Below are positions 1 to 4,625 of a stretch of 5,771 nt of DNA, one piece after another (the first letter of the stretch is position 1; each line of letters starts with the position of its first letter). The DNA comes from DASTGO01 sp035719045 (lineage in GTDB: Bacteria; Actinomycetota; Actinomycetes; Actinomycetales; Kineosporiaceae), in the NCBI GenBank assembly GCA_035719045.1, contig DASTGO010000384.1, forward strand, positions 1 through 5,771. Reading direction: 5' to 3'. A program made the translations under genes and the position numbers. The notes under the pieces were generated by a model that saw nothing but the letters and a program-made list of their open reading frames with translations, searched no databases and was not told the origin of the DNA.

Positions 1-165
1 CAGGTCATCGCCGGCTGGGACCGGGGTATCGCCGGGATGCGGGTCGGCGGTCGCCGCCGGCTCGTCATCCCGCCGCAACTCGCCTACGGGGACCGCGGCG
101 CGGGTCGCCTCATCGGCCCCGGCGAGACCCTGATCTTCGTCGTCGACCTGGTCAACGCCCGCTGA
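1..165 (+). CDS. FKBP-type peptidyl-prolyl cis-trans isomerase, C-terminal part (5' end outside window)
   Basis: The first base begins a codon, and the open frame runs 54 residues to a TGA at 163-165. The visible part is the C-terminal half of an FKBP fold. It starts with QVIAGWDRGIAGMRVG, which matches the family signature around the active-site Val-Ile and Trp (residues 2, 3 and 6 here). It continues with LVIPPQLAYGDRGAG, including the conserved Tyr-Gly (29-30), and ends with the last strand GETLIFVVDLV, with the conserved Phe at 46. These enzymes catalyse cis-trans isomerisation of X-Pro bonds and help protein folding. The start is not visible, so a signal peptide or lipoprotein motif cannot be judged. 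FKBP genes next to pafBC are familiar in actinobacterial proteasome neighbourhoods. A strong hairpin 13 bases after the stop suggests that this transcription unit ends here. Confidence 0.93.
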   Translation, partial: QVIAGWDRGIAGMRVGGRRRLVIPPQLAYGDRGAGRLIGPGETLIFVVDLVNAR

Positions 166-178
166 CCCGCTGACCCGC

Positions 179-209
179 CGGCCCGGCCGCCCGTGCGGCG
201 GCCGGGCCG
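179..209 (+). terminator. Strong hairpin after the FKBP gene, probable terminator
   Basis: A perfect 13-base-pair stem (179-191 with 197-209, left arm CGGCCCGGCCGCC) closes a 5-base loop. It begins 13 bases after the FKBP stop. No T-run follows, which is common for terminators in high-GC actinobacteria, so intrinsic termination is inferred from stem strength and position. Confidence 0.75.
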
Positions 210-211
210 AT

Positions 212-250
212 CGGCGTGGATGCTGCCCCGTGGGTGCGGCATCCACGCCG
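212..250 (+). terminator. Second, immediately adjacent hairpin (tandem terminator or other structured element)
   Basis: The arm CGGCGTGGATGC (212-223) pairs perfectly with 239-250. Three more inner pairs, one of them a G-T wobble, give about 15 pairs (212-226 with 236-250) around a 9-base loop. It starts two bases after the first hairpin ends. No T-run follows. It most simply acts as a back-up terminator, but it could also be an RNA-processing or protein-binding structure upstream of pafB. Confidence 0.55.
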
Positions 251-346
251 GTTGTGGCCGCCGGGACGTCGTCCCCCGCCCGCCGCTCTCCGGCCGGAGC
301 GGGCAGGCCCGGTGTCACCCGGCCTTCGCGCCACAGGATCGCCGCA

Positions 347-364
347 CCTCCCGATGCCGGGAGG
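347..364 (+). promoter_or_regulatory. Inverted repeat in the -35 region of the pafB promoter, candidate operator
   Basis: CCTCCCG (347-353) and CGGGAGG (358-364) are perfect inverted repeats separated by ATGC. If transcription begins at the pafB ATG (389), the palindrome covers about -42 to -25, where a -35 element or operator would lie. No TTGAC-like -35 element is visible. Operator function is inferred from position and symmetry. In sequence this rich in G and C, a 7-base palindrome can also arise by chance. Confidence 0.35.
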
Positions 365-374
365 CGACCTCGGG

Positions 375-380
375 TAGCGT
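375..380 (+). promoter_or_regulatory. -10 element TAGCGT of a probable leaderless pafB promoter
   Basis: TAGCGT fits the actinobacterial TANNNT -10 consensus and ends 8 bases before the ATG at 389. That spacing would place the transcription start at or next to the A of the start codon. No Shine-Dalgarno sequence precedes the ATG, which agrees with leaderless translation, a common mode in Actinobacteria. The same arrangement recurs at 3023 and 5597. Confidence 0.55.
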
Positions 381-388
381 GCTGGTCG

Positions 389-1405
389 ATGTCCTCCCGT
401 CGCACCGAGCGTCTGCTCAACCTCGTCATCGCGCTCCTGGCCACCCGGCGGTGGCTGACCAAGGAGCAGATCCGGGCCGCCGTCCCGCAGTACGCCGGCT
501 GCGAGTCCCACGAGGCCTTCGATCGGATGTTCGAGCGGGACAAGGAAGACCTGCGCGAGCTCGGCATCCCGCTGGTCACCGGCTCCGACAGTGCCTGGTT
601 CGAGGACGAGACCGGCTACCGGATCGACCAGGACGCCTACGCGCTGCCCGACATCGACTTCACCGCCGCCGAGATGGCCGTGCTCGGGCTGGCCAGCCGG
701 GTCTGGCAGCAGGCCAGCCTGGCCGGACCGGCGGCCCGGGCGATGGTCAAGCTGCAGGCGCTCGGGGTGGAGACCGACGAGGAGTCGCTGGTCGGCGTGG
801 AGCCGCGCGTCCGGACGGCCGAACCGGCCTTCGAGCCGCTCTACGCCGCGACCCGCGACCGGGCGCCGGTGAGCTTCACCTACTGCAAGCCCAACGGGGA
901 GACCTCCGAACGCCACGTCGAGCCCTGGGCGGTGACCAGCCGCAGCCGCTGGTGGTACCTGGTGGGCCAGGATCGCGACCGGGACGATGCCCGGGTGTTC
1001 CGGCTGTCCAGGATCCGGGGGCAGATCAGGCGGATCGGCCGTCCCGGATCATTCGAGATCCCGTCCGACCTGGATCCGGTGGCCGCGGTGGCGGGTTCGC
1101 CGGGCCCGAGCGATGAGCGCCGTGCGCAACTGCGGGTCCGGTCCGGCCGTGGGGTCACCCTGCGGCGCCGGGCGGTCGACGTGCGGCCCGCGGGGGAGCC
1201 GCATCCGGGTTGGGAGCTGGCCGAGGTCCCGATCGGGGACGTCGAGTGGCTTGCGGAGGAGATCGCCAGCCACGGCGGTGACATCGTCGTCATCGACCCA
1301 CCGGACCTGCGGGAGGCCGTCATCCAGCGGCTGCGGGGGGCGTTGAAGACCCATCCGGATGCCCTGGTCCGGGGGTCGGAGCAGTCGCCGGAGGTGCTGC
1401 CGTGA
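389..1405 (+). CDS. pafB: PafB, WYL-domain transcriptional regulator
   Basis: This 338-residue protein is close to the usual PafB length of about 330. Its N-terminus (MSSRRTERLLNLVIALLATR) strongly resembles mycobacterial PafB, followed by a winged helix-turn-helix region to about residue 60 (FDRMFERDKEDLRELGIPL). The WYL domain spans roughly 145-215, with the literal W-Y-L at 189-191 and the arginine-rich stretch ARVFRLSRIRG just after. A WCX-type C-terminal domain follows from about 245. From the family: PafB works with PafC as an activator of the RecA/LexA-independent DNA damage response in mycobacteria; despite the name it is not required for pupylation. The ATG at 389 is preferred over an in-frame GTG at 230. 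The upstream extension is low-complexity, overlaps the 212-250 hairpin and is not PafB-like, while 389 sits just after a -10 element. Its stop overlaps the pafC start. Confidence 0.93.
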   Translation: MSSRRTERLLNLVIALLATRRWLTKEQIRAAVPQYAGCESHEAFDRMFERDKEDLRELGIPLVTGSDSAWFEDETGYRIDQDAYALPDIDFTAAEMAVLGLASRVWQQASLAGPAARAMVKLQALGVETDEESLVGVEPRVRTAEPAFEPLYAATRDRAPVSFTYCKPNGETSERHVEPWAVTSRSRWWYLVGQDRDRDDARVFRLSRIRGQIRRIGRPGSFEIPSDLDPVAAVAGSPGPSDERRAQLRVRSGRGVTLRRRAVDVRPAGEPHPGWELAEVPIGDVEWLAEEIASHGGDIVVIDPPDLREAVIQRLRGALKTHPDALVRGSEQSPEVLP

Positions 1406-2358
1406 GTCTTGGTGCGACGCAGCGGCTGTCCCGGCTGCTGGCGATGGTCCCGTGGCTGTTGCGCCGGCAGGGCGTCCCCCTGGCCGAGGCCGCCCGGCAC
1501 TTCGGGATCACCGAGGCGCAACTGGTCAAGGACCTGCAGTTGCTGTTCGTCTGCGGGACCCCGGGCCACCTGCCGGACGACCTGATCGAGGCCGACTGGG
1601 AGTCCGGGCGGATCTACCTCGCCAACGCCGACGAGATCAGCCGGCCGCTGCGGCTGGCCGTCGATGAGGCGGTCACGCTGCTCGTCGGGCTGCGGACCCT
1701 GGCCCAGGTGCCCGGGCTGCACGACACCCAGGCCCTGGACTCCGCCACGGCCAAGCTGTCCGCGGCCGTGGGGGATGCCGCCGGAATGGCGGATGCGCTG
1801 TCCGTGGACCTCTCCCGGGGCGCGCAGGAGGGCGTCCTCTCAGCGGTCCGGGACGCCCTGGCGCGCCGCCGCCGGCTCCATCTCAGCTACCTGGTGCCCA
1901 GCCGGGACGAGACCACCGAACGCGACGTCGACCCGATGCGGCTGATCACCGTCGAGGGCCGCTGGTACCTCGAGGGGTGGTGCCACCGGGCGGAGGCGGT
2001 CCGGCTGTTCCGGATCGACCGGGTGACCGGTTTCGCCGTCCTGGACACCGACGGCACCCCGCCGGCGGGTGCTCAGGGCCGCGACGCCGACGAGGCCCTG
2101 TTCACCGCCTCACCCGAGGACGTCGTGGTCACGCTCGACCTTGCCCCGCAGGCGCACTGGGTGGCCGACTACTACCCGGTGGACGAGGTGGAGCCGCGGC
2201 CCGAGGGCTGGCTGCGGGTCCGGCTGCGGGCCGCCGACCCGGGGTGGGTGCCGCGGCTGGCGCTGCGGCTGGGTGGGGGAGCCCGGGTTGTCGCTCCGCA
2301 GGAGCTGGCGGTCCGGACGGCTTCGTCGGCCGAGGCGGCCCTCGCGGCGTACGTCTGA
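1402..2358 (+). CDS. pafC: PafC, WYL-domain transcriptional regulator, partner of PafB
   Basis: This 318-residue protein starts at a GTG that overlaps the pafB stop (GTGA). A GGAGG ribosome binding site at 1390-1394, inside pafB, lies 7 bases upstream, so the two genes are translationally coupled. Residues 5-75 form the helix-turn-helix region (ARHFGITEAQLVKDLQLLFV). The WYL domain covers about 145-215, with W-Y-L at 188-190 (GRWYLEGWC) and VRLFRIDRV after it. The WCX-like C-terminal part runs from about 240 to the end. PafB and PafC are paralogous and act together, as a heterodimer or as a natural fusion in some species. In mycobacteria the complex activates promoters of many DNA repair genes, and WYL domains are thought to sense a nucleic-acid ligand. 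Both genes are intact and unfused here. A hairpin follows 17 bases after the stop. Confidence 0.93.
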   Translation: MSLGATQRLSRLLAMVPWLLRRQGVPLAEAARHFGITEAQLVKDLQLLFVCGTPGHLPDDLIEADWESGRIYLANADEISRPLRLAVDEAVTLLVGLRTLAQVPGLHDTQALDSATAKLSAAVGDAAGMADALSVDLSRGAQEGVLSAVRDALARRRRLHLSYLVPSRDETTERDVDPMRLITVEGRWYLEGWCHRAEAVRLFRIDRVTGFAVLDTDGTPPAGAQGRDADEALFTASPEDVVVTLDLAPQAHWVADYYPVDEVEPRPEGWLRVRLRAADPGWVPRLALRLGGGARVVAPQELAVRTASSAEAALAAYV

Positions 2359-2375
2359 TCCGGTCGCCGCAGCGA

Positions 2376-2402
2376 GTCCGGGGACGGCTGTCGGCCCCGG
2401 AC
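2376..2402 (+). terminator. Hairpin terminator after pafC
   Basis: GTCCGGGG (2376-2383) pairs with CCCCGGAC (2395-2402). After one A-G mismatch, two more inner pairs close a 5-base loop. It starts 17 bases after the pafC stop and no T-run follows. Position and stem strength support termination of the pafBC transcript. Confidence 0.6.
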
Positions 2403-2414
2403 CGCCCGTGAGGG

Positions 2415-2433
2415 TGTCCGGCATGGCCGGACA
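2415..2433. repeat. Perfect 8-base inverted repeat downstream of pafC
   Basis: TGTCCGGC (2415-2422) and GCCGGACA (2426-2433) flank a 3-base centre. It could be a second hairpin backing up the pafC terminator, or a dyad operator for the gene at 2617. It lies 184 bases before that start, which is far for an operator, so the hairpin reading is slightly favoured. Confidence 0.45.
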
Positions 2434-2542
2434 GGACGGACTGGGCCGATGTGATCTGTTTCGCGCCCGTGTCGCGGACCCCACATTCTCGATTCCGGTG
2501 CCAGGATGACCGGCGAGCGGTCACATCGGGTGCTCAAGCGTG

Positions 2543-2559
2543 TTCGGTCTGCAACCGAA
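2543..2559 (+). repeat. Small inverted repeat in the leader of the zinc-ribbon gene
   Basis: TTCGGT (2543-2548) and ACCGAA (2554-2559) are perfect inverted repeats around a 5-base spacer, 58 bases before the start codon at 2617. It may be an operator or a leader hairpin. The stem is short, and chance occurrence is possible. Confidence 0.3.
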
Positions 2560-2601
2560 GACATGAGTGCAACGAGATGCGATCGCCAGCCGCGGGCTAC
2601 G

Positions 2602-2606
2602 GGAGG
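2602..2606 (+). promoter_or_regulatory. Ribosome binding site that fixes the start of the gene at 2617
   Basis: GGAGG lies 10 bases before the ATG at 2617 and is the best Shine-Dalgarno match in this region. It supports 2617 over an in-frame upstream ATG at 2506, and it shows that this transcript, unlike its neighbours, carries a leader. Confidence 0.7.
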
Positions 2607-2616
2607 TGCCTCGACG

Positions 2617-2979
2617 ATGACGACCATCAAGGCGTCATGCCCCAGCTGTGGTGACGTCGAGCTGACCCCGCAACAGGTCCGGCTGGTGGTCTGCTCCGTG
2701 AAGAGCTGGTCCTACTACGCCTTCACCTGCACGAGCTGCCTGGAGGAGGTCCGCAAGCCCGCCGGGCGGGACGTGGTGGCCCTGCTGGTGTCCGGTGGCG
2801 TGGTGGCCGAACCGTGGAACATCCCCGCCGAGGCGCTGGAGGAGCACGACGGACCGGCGCTGTGCTACGACGACGTCCTCGACTTCGCGCTCTGGCTGGA
2901 GCAGGCCGATCTGGTCGCAGCGGCGGCCGCCGCGCACCGCCAGGGCCGGCACCGGGCCACCCCCGAGACCGCTGCCTGA
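2617..2979 (+). CDS. Small conserved actinobacterial protein with a probable zinc ribbon
   Basis: The product is 120 residues. An N-terminal CPSCG (Cys8, Cys11) and a later CTSC (Cys38, Cys41) are spaced like the two knuckles of a zinc ribbon. Cys26 and Cys83 lie outside this pattern. The first 15 residues (MTTIKASCPSCGDVELT) and the segment YDDVLDFALWLEQ (84-96) resemble a family I remember as small conserved hypothetical proteins of Actinobacteria with no assigned function. The tail after about 100 is alanine-rich and probably disordered. There is no signal peptide or membrane segment, so a cytoplasmic location is likely. Zinc binding and any nucleic-acid or protein contact are inferred from the cysteines only. 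The start follows from the GGAGG at 2602-2606. It lies between pafBC and the tat genes with its own upstream region, so it is probably a separate unit. Confidence 0.82.
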   Translation: MTTIKASCPSCGDVELTPQQVRLVVCSVKSWSYYAFTCTSCLEEVRKPAGRDVVALLVSGGVVAEPWNIPAEALEEHDGPALCYDDVLDFALWLEQADLVAAAAAAHRQGRHRATPETAA

Positions 2980-3022
2980 TCCGGCTGCCCGCGGTCCGCA
3001 CCCACCGGTTCCGCCCTCCCGC

Positions 3023-3028
3023 TAGCCT
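3023..3028 (+). promoter_or_regulatory. -10 element TAGCCT of a probable leaderless promoter for the membrane protein gene
   Basis: TAGCCT matches TANNNT and ends 6 bases before the GTG at 3035, so transcription would start at or next to the start codon. No ribosome binding site is visible in the short gap after the preceding gene. No clear -35 element is seen. Confidence 0.5.
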
Positions 3029-3034
3029 TTCCGG

Positions 3035-3382
3035 GTGACGTGGTGGGCATGGGTGCTGCTGTGGGCGGCAATCCTCCTCTGCGCCGGGGTGGTGCTGTTC
3101 CTGCGGGGCCGGTCCCTGTGGCGGAAGGCGATGGCCCTGGTCGGTGAGTTGGGCCTGGCTGCGGACCGGCTCGGTGAGCTGGACCGGGAACTCGCCACCC
3201 TGTCCGGCCGAGCGGCCGGGTCCGGGGACCTCGCCGTGTTCGCCGATCCGGGACAGCTGCGCCGGCAGCGGTTCCTGACCCGGTCCGGTCGCGGCGAACC
3301 GGCCGGGAGGAACCGGCGCCGGGCGGCGCCCGCCACCCCGGACGACCCCCCGGTCGCCGGTCCGAAGGCCCCCAGACGCTGA
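3035..3382 (+). CDS. Small single-pass membrane protein of unknown function
   Basis: This 115-residue protein starts at GTG. Residues 3-23 (WWAWVLLWAAILLCAGVVLFL) form one hydrophobic helix, followed by the basic RGRSLWRK (24-31); by the positive-inside rule the N-terminus is outside and the rest cytoplasmic. Residues 30-60 look helical and could form a coiled coil (Leu/Ala spaced with charged residues, GELDRELATL). The tail from about 75 is rich in Arg, Pro and Gly and is probably disordered. I do not recognise a named family. The layout (short N-terminus, one helix, amphipathic helix, disordered tail) superficially resembles TatA/TatB, and the gene sits just before tatA, but it lacks the FG hinge and other Tat residues. 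The start is chosen because it opens the membrane helix and directly follows a -10 element. A function in the Tat pathway is not supported by the sequence. Confidence 0.72.
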   Translation: MTWWAWVLLWAAILLCAGVVLFLRGRSLWRKAMALVGELGLAADRLGELDRELATLSGRAAGSGDLAVFADPGQLRRQRFLTRSGRGEPAGRNRRRAAPATPDDPPVAGPKAPRR

Positions 3383-3407
3383 GCCGTTGGGCCGAACGGG
3401 TGGGCTC
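3381..3407 (+). terminator. Weak bulged hairpin after the membrane protein gene
   Basis: GAGCCGTT (3381-3388) can pair with AAC (3395-3397) and GGCTC (3403-3407), leaving a 5-base bulge. A simpler alternative is CCGTT with AACGG (3384-3388 with 3395-3399). It overlaps the stop codon region and lacks a T-run. It may reduce readthrough into tatA, but the support is thin. Confidence 0.3.
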
Positions 3408-3440
3408 GCAGGCTCTGGTCAGGAGACGCCGCCCAGGTCG

Positions 3441-3446
3441 TACGAT
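3441..3446 (+). promoter_or_regulatory. Candidate -10 element TACGAT for the tatA-tatC operon
   Basis: TACGAT is a good TANNNT match and lies 33 bases before the tatA ATG, leaving room for a leader of about 27 bases that includes the ribosome binding site. The possible -35 element TGGTCA (3416-3421) is weak and 19 bases away. The assignment rests mainly on the -10 sequence and its position. Confidence 0.4.
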
Positions 3447-3465
3447 GACCGCAGCACCCCCACGT

Positions 3466-3472
3466 GAGAGGA
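3466..3472 (+). promoter_or_regulatory. Ribosome binding site of tatA
   Basis: GAGAGGA is followed by a 7-base spacer and the ATG at 3480. It fixes the tatA start, which is also where homology to TatA begins. Confidence 0.75.
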
Positions 3473-3479
3473 CGTCGCG

Positions 3480-3731
3480 ATGCGCGCCCTGGAGCCCTGG
3501 CACTTCATCGTTCTGGCGGCCGTCGTCGTCGTGCTGTTCGGCGGCAAGCGCCTGCCGGACGCCGCGCGCGGGCTCGGCCGGTCGATGCGGATCTTCAAGT
3601 CCGAGATCAAGCAGCTGAACGACGAGACCCCCACGGCCACCCCGTCCGCTCCGCAGCCGCTGGAAGGCCGGGTCGTCGACGGAGAGGCCGGCCGGTCGGC
3701 GACCCCGACCGAGCAGCGCCGCGACGCCTGA
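3480..3731 (+). CDS. tatA: Sec-independent protein translocase subunit TatA
   Basis: This 83-residue protein has the full TatA layout. A short N-terminus (MRALEPWH) leads into one membrane helix (about 9-21, FIVLAAVVVVLFG). The hinge FGGKRLPDAARGLGRSMRIFKSE (20-42) contains the family FG and the amphipathic helix with its conserved LP, ARGLG and FKSE elements. A polar disordered tail follows. TatA oligomerises around substrate-loaded TatC to make the passage for folded proteins carrying a twin-arginine signal, using the proton motive force. Its length is typical of actinobacterial TatA. The Glu at position 5 and the absence of TatB features fit TatA rather than TatB; no tatB is seen in this window. 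The gene has its own ribosome binding site and is followed after 9 bases by tatC, so the two are co-transcribed. Confidence 0.95.
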   Translation: MRALEPWHFIVLAAVVVVLFGGKRLPDAARGLGRSMRIFKSEIKQLNDETPTATPSAPQPLEGRVVDGEAGRSATPTEQRRDA

Positions 3732-3740
3732 CCCCTGCCC

Positions 3741-4625
3741 GTGGCGATCACCACGCCGCGGCGGCGATCCAAGGACCCCGAGGGGCGGATGCCCCTGCGG
3801 GAACACCTTCGTGAACTCCGCACCCGGCTGATCAAGTCGACCCTCGCCGTCGGGGCGGGCGGGATCTTGGGCTGGTTCATCTACCTGCCCCTGATCGAGG
3901 CGCTGCAGCGGCCGTTCGAGAAGATCTCCCAGGAGAACGGCACCCTCGCCAAGCTCAACTTCGCCGACGTGGCCTCGCCGTTCAACCTGCGGCTGAAGAT
4001 CGCCCTGTACGTCGGCCTGGTCATCGCGAGCCCGGTGTGGCTGTGGCAGCTGTGGGCGTTCATCGTCCCGGGACTGACCCGCAAGGAGAAGCGTTACGCC
4101 CTCGGCTTCGTCGCGGTGGCGTTCCCGCTGTTCCTGAGCGGGATCGGCCTGGCGTGGATGGTGCTGCCCAACGCGATCCGCTTCTTCTCCGACCTGACCC
4201 CCCGGGGCAGCGCCCAGCTGATCAGCGCGGACACCTACCTCACCTTCGTGACCCGGCTCATGCTGGCCTTCGGGTTCGCGTTCCTGGTGCCGCTGCTGCT
4301 GGTCGCGCTCAACCTGCTGGGCGTGGTGCGCGCCCAGGCGCTGCTGCGCAGCTGGCGGGTCGCGGTCTTCCTGTGCTTCCTGTTCGCCGCGGTGGCCTCG
4401 CCGTCGCCGGACGCGGGCTCGATGATCGCCCTCGCCATGCCGATGGTCGGGCTCTACTTCGCCGCCGTCGGGGTGGCGTGGCTGGTGGACCGGCGCCGAG
4501 ACACGCGGCGGGCCGCGGATCCGCTGGCGGGCCTGTCCGACGACCAGGCGAGCACCGTCGAGGCGGCCACCCCGCTGGACCGCCTGCCCGACGACTTCGA
4601 CGACGGGATGGGCCCGCCGCGGTGA
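3741..4625 (+). CDS. tatC: Sec-independent protein translocase subunit TatC
   Basis: This 294-residue multi-pass membrane protein binds the twin-arginine signal. Family marks in order are the N-terminal MPLREHLRELRTRL (17-30, Glu25 corresponding to the signal-binding glutamate), TM1 about 33-52, SPVWLWQLWAFIVPGLTRKEKR (97-118, Glu116 in the second binding site), TM3 about 121-143, SADTYLTFVTRLMLAFGFAFLVPLLL (162-187) and the ASPSPD element before the last helices. Six membrane segments are expected. The GTG at 3741 is preferred over the ATG at 3789 because KDPEGRMPL upstream of that ATG is also found in other actinobacterial TatC proteins as I recall them. No ribosome binding site is evident, so coupling to tatA, 9 bases upstream, is likely. 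An acidic cytoplasmic tail (about 259-294, with DDFDDG) extends past the last helix. Its stop overlaps the next start. Confidence 0.96.
   Translation: MAITTPRRRSKDPEGRMPLREHLRELRTRLIKSTLAVGAGGILGWFIYLPLIEALQRPFEKISQENGTLAKLNFADVASPFNLRLKIALYVGLVIASPVWLWQLWAFIVPGLTRKEKRYALGFVAVAFPLFLSGIGLAWMVLPNAIRFFSDLTPRGSAQLISADTYLTFVTRLMLAFGFAFLVPLLLVALNLLGVVRAQALLRSWRVAVFLCFLFAAVASPSPDAGSMIALAMPMVGLYFAAVGVAWLVDRRRDTRRAADPLAGLSDDQASTVEAATPLDRLPDDFDDGMGPPR

Larger units (their letters stand above)
2359..2616. other. Non-coding region between pafC and the zinc-ribbon gene
   Basis: These 258 bases hold no convincing gene. Open frames through it continue low-complexity shadow translations. The stretch from about 2440 to 2600 is visibly less GC-rich than the flanking coding sequence, as expected of a promoter region. 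It contains the pafC hairpin, the 8-base dyad at 2415-2433, a spaced inverted repeat (CCGATGTGA at 2446-2454, TCACATCGG at 2521-2529) and a small hairpin TTCGGT/ACCGAA (2543-2548 with 2554-2559). I could not assign a -10/-35 pair with confidence. Confidence 0.6.

Noticed and set aside
312..334. TGTCA at 313-317 as a PafBC-type promoter core upstream of pafB
   Set aside because: The position where TANNNT should fall (329-334) reads CGCCAC, and the real -10 hexamer is much further downstream.
230..388. Upstream in-frame GTG start that would extend PafB by 53 residues
   Set aside because: The extension lies partly inside the second hairpin, is Pro/Ala/Arg-rich and has no match to PafB N-termini. 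The ATG at 389 directly precedes the conserved start and follows a -10 element.
152..916. Minus-strand open frame across the FKBP-pafB gap and the 5' half of pafB
   Set aside because: The product is compositionally biased and has no recognisable domain. It runs across strong hairpins and opposite well-conserved PafB sequence.
2506..2616. Upstream in-frame ATG that would extend the zinc-ribbon protein by 37 residues
   Set aside because: The extension is Arg-rich, has no good ribosome binding site and crosses the inverted repeats. GGAGG at 2602 points to 2617.
3035..3382. Calling the small membrane protein TatB
   Set aside because: It has no FG/GP hinge after the membrane helix and no conserved early glutamate of TatB. 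Only the general layout is similar.
3780..3791. Alternative tatC start at ATG 3789 with GAGGGG upstream
   Set aside because: The spacing from GAGGGG to the ATG is only 3 bases. The preceding KDPEGR is protein sequence I recall as conserved in other actinobacterial TatC, so it is coding.
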